The position numbers were made by a program, and so were the translations under genes. Positions 1-5,513 of a stretch of 5,817 nt of DNA are shown here, in pieces (the stretch's first letter is position 1; each line of letters begins with the position of its first letter). Under the pieces are notes generated by a model. The model saw nothing but the letters and a program-made list of their open reading frames with translations. It had not been told where the DNA came from and did no database searches. Origin of the DNA: an uncultured Erysipelotrichaceae bacterium (GTDB lineage: Bacteria; Bacillota_I; Bacilli_A; Erysipelotrichales; Erysipelotrichaceae); NCBI GenBank assembly GCA_947575425.1, contig CANPNQ010000081.1, forward strand, positions 1-5,817, in the 5' to 3' direction.

Positions 1-2172
1 AAAACCAAAGAAAACTTCTGGGAGATTGGTGAGGGTCCGGGCGGTCCCGATTCCGAGATCTTCTATGATCGCGGACCTGCCTATGATCCAGATGGCTTTG
101 GGGAACGCTTATTCTTCGAGGAAATGGACAATGATCGCTACATCGAGGTATGGAATGTCGTCTTTTCCCAATATGACTGTAAACCGGAATTGCCACGCAG
201 TGAATACAAGGAGTTGCCGCAGAAAAACATTGATACAGGTATGGGTTTAGAACGCTTGGTATCTTTGATTCAAGGCGGTGAAACCAACTTTGATACTGAT
301 CTGTTTTTGCCGATCATTCATGCGACAGAGCGCTTTTCAAAGCACCCGTATGAGGGAGAGTATAAAATGGCATATCGAGTGATAGCCGATCATGTGCGCA
401 CCGTAACCTTTGCGTTGGCAGATGGCGCATTATTTGCGAATGAGGGCAGAGGCTATGTACTGCGCCGAGTGCTGCGCCGGGCAGTACGATTTGGTCGCAA
501 ACTGGAGATCGAGGGGGCATTTATGTATCAGCTGGTGCCGGTGGTATATGAGATTATGAAAGAATTTTATCCCTATCTGGGCGATCAGTTGGATATGATA
601 TCTAAACTGATCAAGGCAGAGGAGGAGCGCTTCTCCATGACCTTGGCGGACGGAGAAAAACTATTGCATGAGCTAATTTCAAAAAGTGATGGTATGATTG
701 ATGGGGCGAGTGCATTCAAACTGTACGATACCTATGGATTCCCCTTTGAGTTGACCTTGGAAATCGCTCAGGAACATGGCTTAACCGTTGATCAGGAAGG
801 CTTTGGCAAAGAGATGGAGCAACAGCGGGAGCGGGCGCGAAAGGCGCGTGACAACGCTCAGTCCATGTCCTCGCAATCAGCTGATTTGATGAATTTTAAC
901 GTAGAAAGCAATTTCCTTGGTTATGAACAAAACAGCTGTGAAGCAGTGGTCATCGGACTGTTTCAAGATGGAAAAGCAGTAGAGGAACTGCATAATTATG
1001 GCGATGTGATCTTTGATCACAGCGTATTCTATGCGGAAAGCGGCGGTCAGATCGCAGATAGCGGAACCATCGAAAACAACGACACAAAGGCGATTGTGGA
1101 CAACGTCATCAAAGCACCGCATAAGCAGCATCTCCATCATGTGCAGCTACAATACGGAGTCTTGCATCTAAAGGATCGTCTTACCCTGCGCATTGATTCA
1201 AAAAAGCGGCGCATCATCACAGCTAACCATTCCTGTACACACTTGTTACAAAGCGCATTGAAGCAGGTGGTAGGCAATCATGTGGCGCAGGCAGGCTCCT
1301 TTGTGAGTGAGGAATACTTACGCTTTGACTTCACGCATTTTGAGAAGGTCAATGAGCCGCAACTAAGGGAAATTGAGCATATCATCAATCAATACATCGC
1401 CGCAAAATATCCTGTTACCAAGGAGCTGATGGCAATCGAGGAAGCAAAACAAAGCGGAGCGACTGCACTATTTGATGAAAAATACGGAGATATTGTCCGC
1501 GTTGTCACTATGGGGGATGTATCAAAGGAATTCTGTGGAGGAACGCATGTGAACAATACCGGAGAAATCGGTGTTTGTAAGCTCATCGCAGAAGAAAGCA
1601 TCGGATCGGGCATCCGTCGCATCACAGCGAAAACCGGCTATGAGGCTTACGAGGAATTTGCCAAGCAGGAACAAAGCTTAAAGCACATTGGGGCATCATT
1701 GAAACTCAATGGCATCCAGCAGGCAGCGGATAAGGTCGATCAGCTGATCCAAGAGAGCGAACAGCTGAAAAAGGAACTGGCTTCCCTGCAAAACAAGATG
1801 TATGTGTTAAAGGCTAAGGAATTGATGGAAGAAGTGCAAAATGTGGAAGATAAACAGATCATCATCGCCCGTTTGGATGGTGCAGATGCCAATGCTTTGA
1901 AGGACATTGCGAATACGATCAAATCGCAAAAGGAAACAGCAGTGGTATTCTTAACCTCGCTCTTGCAGGATAAGGTCATCTTTGTGGCAGGCGCAGGCAC
2001 TGCGGCAGTGAAAGCTGGTATCAGATGCGGTGATTTGGTAAAGGAAGCCGCACAGATTTGCGATGGGAAAGGCGGAGGACGTCCTGATCTAGCACAATCC
2101 GGAGCGAAAAATATCGCAAAGAGTGAGGATGCGATTCAATTTATAAAAAATAAACTTGGTTTAGCCCTTTAA
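1..2172 (+). CDS. alaS: Alanine--tRNA ligase (AlaRS), 5' end cut off by the window edge
   Basis: Cytoplasmic enzyme that charges tRNA(Ala) with alanine and hydrolyses mischarged Ser- or Gly-tRNA(Ala). Frame 1 is open from base 1, so the ATG at 124 is internal and not the start; 723 residues are visible and about 150 of the usual ~870-880 are missing at the N-terminus. In visible-residue numbering: catalytic-core NFWEIGEGPGGPDSEIFYD near the start, class II motif 3 GMGLERL at 80-86, the tRNA-recognition helix NEGRGYVLRR at 147-156, LYDTYGFPFELT, editing-domain FYAESGGQ at 343-350, and the editing-site metal ligands HSCTH at 410-414 and CGGTH at 512-516. A coiled-coil-like stretch (about 575-612) leads to the C-terminal DHHA1/C-Ala domain, with GGGRPDLAQSG at 691-701. 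All editing ligands are intact and no frameshift is seen. Promoter and any T-box leader lie outside the window. No terminator is evident before ireB, so read-through is likely. Confidence 0.98.
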   Translation, partial: KTKENFWEIGEGPGGPDSEIFYDRGPAYDPDGFGERLFFEEMDNDRYIEVWNVVFSQYDCKPELPRSEYKELPQKNIDTGMGLERLVSLIQGGETNFDTDLFLPIIHATERFSKHPYEGEYKMAYRVIADHVRTVTFALADGALFANEGRGYVLRRVLRRAVRFGRKLEIEGAFMYQLVPVVYEIMKEFYPYLGDQLDMISKLIKAEEERFSMTLADGEKLLHELISKSDGMIDGASAFKLYDTYGFPFELTLEIAQEHGLTVDQEGFGKEMEQQRERARKARDNAQSMSSQSADLMNFNVESNFLGYEQNSCEAVVIGLFQDGKAVEELHNYGDVIFDHSVFYAESGGQIADSGTIENNDTKAIVDNVIKAPHKQHLHHVQLQYGVLHLKDRLTLRIDSKKRRIITANHSCTHLLQSALKQVVGNHVAQAGSFVSEEYLRFDFTHFEKVNEPQLREIEHIINQYIAAKYPVTKELMAIEEAKQSGATALFDEKYGDIVRVVTMGDVSKEFCGGTHVNNTGEIGVCKLIAEESIGSGIRRITAKTGYEAYEEFAKQEQSLKHIGASLKLNGIQQAADKVDQLIQESEQLKKELASLQNKMYVLKAKELMEEVQNVEDKQIIIARLDGADANALKDIANTIKSQKETAVVFLTSLLQDKVIFVAGAGTAAVKAGIRCGDLVKEAAQICDGKGGGRPDLAQSGAKNIAKSEDAIQFIKNKLGLAL

Positions 2173-2177
2173 TTTTA

Positions 2178-2206
2178 TTGAAAATTACGGTAAAATATTA
2201 TATAAA
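2178..2206 (+). promoter_or_regulatory. Sigma-A-type promoter for the ireB operon
   Basis: TTGAAA (2178-2183) is separated by 17 bases from TATAAA (2201-2206); each box matches the housekeeping consensus at 5 of 6 positions. It begins six bases after the alaS stop. The predicted start near 2213 would give a very short leader of about 15 bases, just enough to hold the Shine-Dalgarno sequence. The boxes are seen directly; promoter activity is inferred. Confidence 0.6.
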
Positions 2207-2213
2207 GACAGAA

Positions 2214-2220
2214 AAGGGGG
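2214..2220 (+). promoter_or_regulatory. Ribosome binding site of ireB
   Basis: The purine run AAGGGGG sits seven bases before the ATG at 2228 and supports that start. It is G-rich (five G in a row) rather than the canonical AGGAGG. Confidence 0.6.
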
Positions 2221-2227
2221 TAATACC

Positions 2228-2485
2228 ATGAAAGATATTACTGAAACCATGTCATTCAAATCTGATGAGCTGCGCAGAGATAACATCAAGCATATCATGC
2301 GCATCGTCAAGGAGGCTTTGGATGAGCGCGGATATAATTCCGTGAATCAGCTGGCAGGTTATTTGATATCCAATGATCCTGCTTATATCTCCTCGCATAA
2401 TAACGCTAGAACCATCATACAGACGGTGGAGCGTTATGAGATCATCGAGGAATTGGTACGTGCCTACCTTGAGGACGGCAAGTAG
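2228..2485 (+). CDS. ireB: IreB/ReoM family regulatory phosphoprotein (UPF0297, DUF965)
   Basis: Small cytosolic regulator of 85 residues, the usual family length. In Enterococcus faecalis IreB is a substrate of the PASTA-domain Ser/Thr kinase IreK; in Listeria the homologue ReoM, phosphorylated at Thr7, controls ClpCP-dependent degradation of MurA and so the rate of peptidoglycan precursor synthesis. Visible family signatures are the N-terminal TETMSF segment with Thr5 and Thr7 (candidate phosphosites, Thr7 matching the conserved one), NQLAGYLISNDPAYI at 40-54, and the helix ARTIIQTVERYEIIEELV at 60-77. No catalytic motif is expected. It lies immediately before ruvX with no spacer, the conserved arrangement in Bacillota (yrzL-yrrK in B. 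subtilis). The family call is firm; the kinase link is inferred from homologues, since no kinase gene lies in the window. Confidence 0.95.
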   Translation: MKDITETMSFKSDELRRDNIKHIMRIVKEALDERGYNSVNQLAGYLISNDPAYISSHNNARTIIQTVERYEIIEELVRAYLEDGK

Positions 2486-2899
2486 ATGCGTGCATTGGGA
2501 CTGGATCTGGGAAGTGTAACATGCGGTGTCAGCATTTCTGATGGTTTGGGGATGATCGCAAGCAGACTCACCACCTTGCGGTTTCAGGAAGATGATTATG
2601 AGGATGCTTTTCAACAGGTATCAGCGATCCTTCATGAGCATCAAATCCAAACTGTGGTACTCGGTTTGCCCAAGCATATGAATGGAGATGTCGGCATACG
2701 CGGAGAGATTTCAATCGCTTTTAAGGAGCGCTTGGAAACTTTGGGTGTCAAAGTCATTCTCTGGGATGAACGTTTGACGACGGTTGCGGCTGAGCGTATT
2801 TTGATATCAGCGGATGTATCGCGTAAAAAGCGCAAGAAATTGATCGATCAGATGGCGGCAGTACAGATTTTACAGAGCTATCTGGATAGTCAATACTAA
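2486..2899 (+). CDS. ruvX: RuvX/YqgF family putative Holliday junction resolvase
   Basis: RNase H-fold nuclease of 137 residues, full length for the family. YqgF is an essential protein in E. coli linked to 16S rRNA 5'-end (pre-rRNA) processing, and the family is annotated as a Holliday junction resolvase by homology; which role applies here cannot be told from sequence. Seen: the first acidic strand GLDLG with Asp7, VVLGLPKHMNGDVG at 57-70, WDERLTT at 93-99 (Asp94, Glu95), and the C-terminal helix with Asp121 in IDQMAA. These supply the expected acidic active-site residues. The ATG follows the ireB TAG directly (TAGATG). The only nearby Shine-Dalgarno-like sequence is GAGG (2471-2474) inside ireB, so translation is probably coupled to ireB. 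Counterpart of B. subtilis yrrK. Confidence 0.95.
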   Translation: MRALGLDLGSVTCGVSISDGLGMIASRLTTLRFQEDDYEDAFQQVSAILHEHQIQTVVLGLPKHMNGDVGIRGEISIAFKERLETLGVKVILWDERLTTVAAERILISADVSRKKRKKLIDQMAAVQILQSYLDSQY

Positions 2900-2917
2900 G
2901 GGGTTTTTTAACCCCTT
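2898..2917 (+). terminator. Perfect 8-bp hairpin at the ruvX stop, weak terminator or attenuator
   Basis: AAGGGGTT (2898-2905) and AACCCCTT (2910-2917) pair perfectly around a TTTT loop; the stem begins inside the ruvX stop codon. The sequence after it, GCTTTATGAT, lacks a proper T-run, so efficient intrinsic termination is doubtful. Partial attenuation or 3'-end protection between ruvX and the DUF1292 gene is a fair alternative. Confidence 0.45.
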
Positions 2918-2927
2918 GCTTTATGAT

Positions 2928-2934
2928 AGGAGGG
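2928..2934 (+). promoter_or_regulatory. Strong ribosome binding site of the DUF1292 gene
   Basis: AGGAGGG lies four bases before the ATG at 2939. It is a near-perfect anti-16S match at the short end of usable spacing and fixes this start over later ATGs. Confidence 0.75.
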
Positions 2935-2938
2935 TATT

Positions 2939-3193
2939 ATGATCGAATCAAACACACTGTTTGTCCGCGATGCGGACGGAAAAGAACAGGAAATGGAGAT
3001 CCTGTTCACCTTTGAGGATGAGGGGACGGGAAAAAAATATGTGGTATTTTCTGATCCGCAGGAGGAAAGTGGAGAGGTATTTGCCTCTGCCTATGATGAA
3101 GAAGGAAATCTTTTACCGATCGAAACCGACAGCGAATGGAATATGGTAGAAGAGATCTTAGGAGCGTTCAGCGAGGATGAAGATCAGGAATAA
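2939..3193 (+). CDS. DUF1292 family protein (UPF0473, YrzB-like)
   Basis: Small, very acidic cytosolic protein of 84 residues whose biochemical function is unknown. The family pattern is clear: EMEILFTFEDEGTGKKYVVF at 18-37, a short acidic spacer, then EVFASAYDEEGNLLPIETD at 46-64 and EWNMVEEILGAF at 66-77, ending in an Asp/Glu-rich tail. Its place between ruvX and mltG matches B. subtilis yrzB. The last 17 bases, including the TAA, overlap the start of mltG in another frame, so the two are likely translationally coupled. No transmembrane segment, signal peptide or catalytic motif is visible. The family assignment is firm; no role is claimed. Confidence 0.93.
   Translation: MIESNTLFVRDADGKEQEMEILFTFEDEGTGKKYVVFSDPQEESGEVFASAYDEEGNLLPIETDSEWNMVEEILGAFSEDEDQE
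3160..3164 (+). promoter_or_regulatory. Ribosome binding site of mltG inside the DUF1292 gene
   Basis: AGGAG is followed by 12 bases before the ATG at 3177, a longish spacing. A second purine group, GAGG (3173-3176), touches the ATG and is too close to serve. The modest site fits with coupling to the upstream gene. Confidence 0.4.
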
Positions 3194-4235
3194 GGGCGTA
3201 CTTATTGCGCTGATTGCTTTCGTCGCTGTCGTTATCATTGCGCTATGTACATTCCTGTTTTATCAGATCAGCTTACAGCCAATAAGCGGTGAACAAGAGG
3301 TCGTAGTCTTTGAGGTGGTCGAGGGTGATAGTGTTTCCAGTGTGATCGAGCGCCTCGCAGAGGAAGACATCATCAAAAATGAAATGAGTGCCAAAGTATA
3401 TGCGAAACTCAATGGACTACATAATATCAAGGCAGGGCAGTTTCAACTGGATCGTTCGTGGAACTGCGGTGAGATTCTGCGCTATTTGAACGATTCTGCC
3501 AATGCATCCGCAAAGCAAGTGCGCATCACCCTACGGGAAGGAATATGGGCAAAGGATGTGGCGGCACAGATCGAAGCTGGCTTAGGCATTCCTGCCGCAG
3601 AGCTGCTGGCATTGTGGAACGACGATGCTTATTTACAGACATTGATTGATACCTATGATTTCTTGGATGAAAGCATATTGAACGATCAAACAAGAGTGAA
3701 GCTGGAAGGCTATCTCTATCCCGAGACTTATGATTTTGCGCTGGATGCGACAAAAGAAGAAGTCACAAAGACGCTGTTAGATCAATTTGCGCTTGTCTAT
3801 GAGCAACGAAAAGATGATATCAGCGCCAGTGGAAAAAGCATGCATGATATCATCACATTGGCATCGCTGGTTCAATATGAGGCAAGCACTCCGGAAGACA
3901 TGAAGCTGATCGCAGGGGTGTTTGGCAATCGTTTGATCCGCTATATGAAGCTGGAATCCAGTGTTACGATATGCTACGCGTTGTATGAGGAATATGAGCA
4001 TGCGCAGGATTGTGAGGTCAATTCTGATATTGACTCTCCATATAACACGTATTTGTATGAAGGATTGCCGGTAGGGCCGATCCTCAATCCGGGCGCGGAG
4101 GCGCTGGATGCGGTGTTGCATCCGACGCCAAGCAATTATCTGTTCTTTATGGCGGATATCTATGGAGATGGTACAGTGTATTATGCGGAAACATTAGAAG
4201 AACACGAGAAAAATGTCAATCGCTTTCTGCGTTAG
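3177..4235 (+). CDS. mltG: Endolytic peptidoglycan transglycosylase MltG (YceG-like)
   Basis: Membrane-anchored lytic transglycosylase of 352 residues, normal length. In E. coli and Streptococcus MltG cuts nascent glycan strands and is proposed to act as terminase of peptidoglycan polymerisation at the outer face of the membrane. Seen: short basic N-terminus, one transmembrane helix (about 8-30), a LysM-like segment (about 42-92), GYLYPETYDF at 178-187, the active-site stretch LASLVQYEAS at 228-237, AGVFGNRL at 246-253, SDIDSPYNTYLYEGLPVGPI at 283-302 followed by LNPG, and NYLFFMAD at 320-327. Aligned with E. coli MASIIEKET (from memory), Glu235 is the catalytic acid (E. coli Glu218), while the Glu two positions earlier is Gln233 here. 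The usual QSDPTV-like segment reads ESSVTI. The start at 3177 gives a proper N-in, C-out anchor. Counterpart of B. subtilis yrrL. Confidence 0.95.
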   Translation: MKIRNKGVLIALIAFVAVVIIALCTFLFYQISLQPISGEQEVVVFEVVEGDSVSSVIERLAEEDIIKNEMSAKVYAKLNGLHNIKAGQFQLDRSWNCGEILRYLNDSANASAKQVRITLREGIWAKDVAAQIEAGLGIPAAELLALWNDDAYLQTLIDTYDFLDESILNDQTRVKLEGYLYPETYDFALDATKEEVTKTLLDQFALVYEQRKDDISASGKSMHDIITLASLVQYEASTPEDMKLIAGVFGNRLIRYMKLESSVTICYALYEEYEHAQDCEVNSDIDSPYNTYLYEGLPVGPILNPGAEALDAVLHPTPSNYLFFMADIYGDGTVYYAETLEEHEKNVNRFLR

Positions 4236-4240
4236 GAGAG
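4234..4240 (+). promoter_or_regulatory. Ribosome binding site of udk overlapping the mltG stop
   Basis: AGGAGAG begins within the TAG stop of mltG and lies seven bases before the udk ATG at 4248. The overlap suggests that ribosomes ending mltG can restart on udk, so both are probably on one transcript. Confidence 0.7.
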
Positions 4241-4247
4241 AAGCCAT

Positions 4248-4880
4248 ATGAAAAAAAGTATCATAATCGGAATCGCCGGAGGCAGTGCATCGGGGAAAAC
4301 CTCGATTGCGCAACAGTTGAAAGCCGCCTATGCGGAAAGTAAATCGGTGGTGATCCTGCGTCAAGATGATTACTATAAGGATCAGGCGGATAAAACGATG
4401 GAGGAGCGCATTCAAACCAATTACGATCATCCCTTTGCCTTTGACCATGATCTGTTAATCAAGCAATTAAAGGAATTGAGCGAAGGCAGACAGATTGCCA
4501 AGCCGACTTATGATTTTGTCCATCATACCCGCAGTGAGGTGATCGAGGAGGTCGCTCCCGGAGATGTGGTGGTACTGGAGGGGTTGTTTGTCTTGGCGGA
4601 GGAGGCACTGCGTGAGCTGTGCGATATCAAGATCTTTGTCGATACAGATGCGGATATTCGCTTGATTCGTCGTTTGGTGCGGGATGTGAAAAAGCGCGGA
4701 AGGACATTGGAATCCGTGGTGGATCAGTATACAAGTACGGTGCGTGATATGCACAATCAGTTTGTGGAGCCAAGCAAGCGCTATGCGGATATTATCATTC
4801 CCGAGGGGGGACACAATCATGTTGCGATCGATCTGTTACTGACAAAAATCAGTAGTATTATCCATCAAAACGTGCTATAA
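4248..4880 (+). CDS. udk: Uridine kinase (uridine/cytidine phosphorylating)
   Basis: Cytosolic P-loop kinase of the pyrimidine salvage pathway, turning uridine and cytidine into UMP and CMP with a nucleoside triphosphate donor. It is 210 residues, the normal bacterial length. Seen: Walker A loop GGSASGKT at 11-18; QDDYYKD at 39-45, holding the acidic residue expected to activate the ribose 5'-hydroxyl; NYDHPFAFDHDLL at 58-70; KPTYDF at 85-90; VVLEGLF at 108-114; the arginine-rich lid RRLVRDVKKRGR at 141-152; and FVEPSKRYADIIIPEGG at 172-188. These place it in uridine kinase proper rather than phosphoribulokinase or pantothenate kinase. It begins 12 bases after mltG. In B. subtilis udk precedes greA as here, but yrrM, yrrN and yrrO separate it from mltG. 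The stop codon lies inside the probable greA -10 box. Confidence 0.97.
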   Translation: MKKSIIIGIAGGSASGKTSIAQQLKAAYAESKSVVILRQDDYYKDQADKTMEERIQTNYDHPFAFDHDLLIKQLKELSEGRQIAKPTYDFVHHTRSEVIEEVAPGDVVVLEGLFVLAEEALRELCDIKIFVDTDADIRLIRRLVRDVKKRGRTLESVVDQYTSTVRDMHNQFVEPSKRYADIIIPEGGHNHVAIDLLLTKISSIIHQNVL

Positions 4881-4881
4881 T
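4873..4881 (+). promoter_or_regulatory. Extended -10 promoter for greA
   Basis: TGCTATAAT is a perfect -10 hexamer (4876-4881) with the extended TG motif one base upstream. No good -35 box lies 17 bases before it (TAGTAT, 4853-4858), as is common for extended -10 promoters. The hexamer contains the udk TAA stop. Transcription would start near 4888, giving a leader of roughly 22 bases. This would let greA be expressed apart from udk. Confidence 0.65.
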
Positions 4882-4896
4882 AGGGCACGGACGAAT

Positions 4897-4902
4897 AAGG
4901 AG
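4897..4902 (+). promoter_or_regulatory. Ribosome binding site of greA
   Basis: AAGGAG ends seven bases before the ATG at 4910, standard strength and spacing, and supports that start. Confidence 0.75.
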
Positions 4903-4909
4903 TGAAAAT

Positions 4910-5389
4910 ATGGCTCAGGATAAATTTTTGGTAACTCAGGCAGGGTTGGATGAATTAAAAAGAGAACAGGATGAACTGATTCATGTGGTACGTAAAGAGG
5001 TCATCCGTGAATTACAGGAGGCACGCGCCCAGGGTGACTTGAGCGAGAATGCCGATTATGATGCCGCAAGAGATCATCAGGCAAGGGTCGAGGCAAGAAT
5101 CCGTGATTTGGAAGCGATGATCGCCAATGCCCAGATCATTGAGGAGGATAAGAGTATTTCCTCCAGCAAAAGTGTTTCCTTGGGATCTACGGTGACGATT
5201 TTGGATCTTTCCACCAAGGAAGAGGAGACCTATACGATCGTCGGTTCCATTGAGGCAGATCCGCTCAATGGGAAACTTTCCAATATCACCCCCTTGGCAA
5301 CAGCACTGATGGATGGCAAGGTTGGCGATACGATTCATGTATCCGGAGCAGAGATGCCCTATGATGTCAAGATTATCGCTTTGCATTAG
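4910..5389 (+). CDS. greA: Transcription elongation factor GreA
   Basis: Binds the secondary channel of RNA polymerase and stimulates cleavage of backtracked transcripts. It is 159 residues, the family's usual length. Seen: an N-terminal coiled coil (about 11-78) starting TQAGLDELKREQDEL, with the tip motif QGDLSENADYDAA at 41-53; Asp43 and Glu46 correspond to the acidic tip residues (Asp41 and Glu44 in E. coli) that hold the catalytic Mg2+. The globular C-terminal FKBP-like domain follows (about 85-159), with LGSTVTI, ADPLNGKLSNITPLATALM at 116-134 and KVGDTIHV. The intact tip argues for an active factor rather than a Gfh-type inhibitor, and the SENADYDAA pattern favours GreA over GreB. It has its own likely promoter at the end of udk and a probable terminator hairpin 80 bases after its stop. 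Confidence 0.97.
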   Translation: MAQDKFLVTQAGLDELKREQDELIHVVRKEVIRELQEARAQGDLSENADYDAARDHQARVEARIRDLEAMIANAQIIEEDKSISSSKSVSLGSTVTILDLSTKEEETYTIVGSIEADPLNGKLSNITPLATALMDGKVGDTIHVSGAEMPYDVKIIALH

Positions 5390-5468
5390 ACCGTTCTATA
5401 AGCAAGTGATCTTATTAGAAAAATATCAGTATTTTGGCATTATATAAAATCATCATTGATATTTCTGT

Positions 5469-5511
5469 AAAGCATCTCCTTTGGGTGTATAACCCATATA
5501 GGAGGTGCTTT
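5469..5511 (+). terminator. Stem-loop: probable greA terminator that also covers the next gene's ribosome binding site
   Basis: AAAGCATCTCCT (5469-5480) pairs with AGGAGGTGCTTT (5500-5511): 12 base pairs including one G-U wobble. An inner TGGGT/ACCCA stem (5482-5486 with 5492-5496) closes a five-base loop. Five T (5509-5513) end the structure, as in an intrinsic terminator, though three of them are paired in the full stem. The 3' arm contains AGGAGGTG, the Shine-Dalgarno sequence of the gene at 5514. Pairing is seen directly; termination and any translational role are inferred. Confidence 0.65.
5500..5507 (+). promoter_or_regulatory. Near-perfect ribosome binding site of the ComEA-like gene, within a hairpin arm
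   Basis: AGGAGGTG matches the 16S anti-Shine-Dalgarno over eight bases; its AGGAGG core lies eight bases before the ATG at 5514. It fixes the start codon, yet it is fully paired when the 5469-5511 hairpin forms. Confidence 0.75.
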
Positions 5512-5513
5512 TT

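Larger units (their letters stand above)
5390..5513 (+). other. AT-rich intergenic region between greA and the ComEA-like gene
   Basis: These 124 bases hold no ORF. Present are an A/T-only palindrome AAAATA-TCAG-TATTTT (5420-5435), an 8-base inverted repeat AAATATCA (5421-5428) with TGATATTT (5457-5464), -10-like AT-rich sequence (TAAAAT, 5445-5450), a -35-like TTGGCA (5434-5439) whose 17-base-spaced partner is the poor TGATAT (5457-5462), and the large hairpin at 5469-5511. A promoter for the downstream gene probably lies here, but I cannot place it with confidence. Confidence 0.5.

Noticed and set aside
43..60. GPGGPDSEI in AlaRS as a damaged GPCGPCSEI motif
   Set aside because: Bacillota AlaRS sequences vary at these positions as far as I recall, and the rest of the core is intact, so I see no sign of inactivation.
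124..126. ATG at 124 as the start of alaS
   Set aside because: The same frame is open back to base 1 and encodes conserved AlaRS core sequence (NFWEIGEGP, SEIFYDRG) before it, so the gene is cut by the window edge.
26..250. Forward ORF of 74 codons inside alaS
   Set aside because: It overlaps alaS in another frame, and the alaS frame carries all the family motifs here.
2252..2614. 120-codon antisense ORF across ireB and ruvX
   Set aside because: It is a shadow of two well-supported genes on the other strand, has no recognisable domain and no convincing ribosome site.
2961..3149. Forward ORF of 62 codons within the DUF1292 gene
   Set aside because: Out-of-frame shadow; the DUF1292 frame has the strong ribosome site and the family signature.
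3777..4121. Antisense ORFs of about 75-120 codons opposite mltG, udk and greA
   Set aside because: All lie opposite conserved coding sequence, lack family motifs, and their composition mirrors the sense codons.
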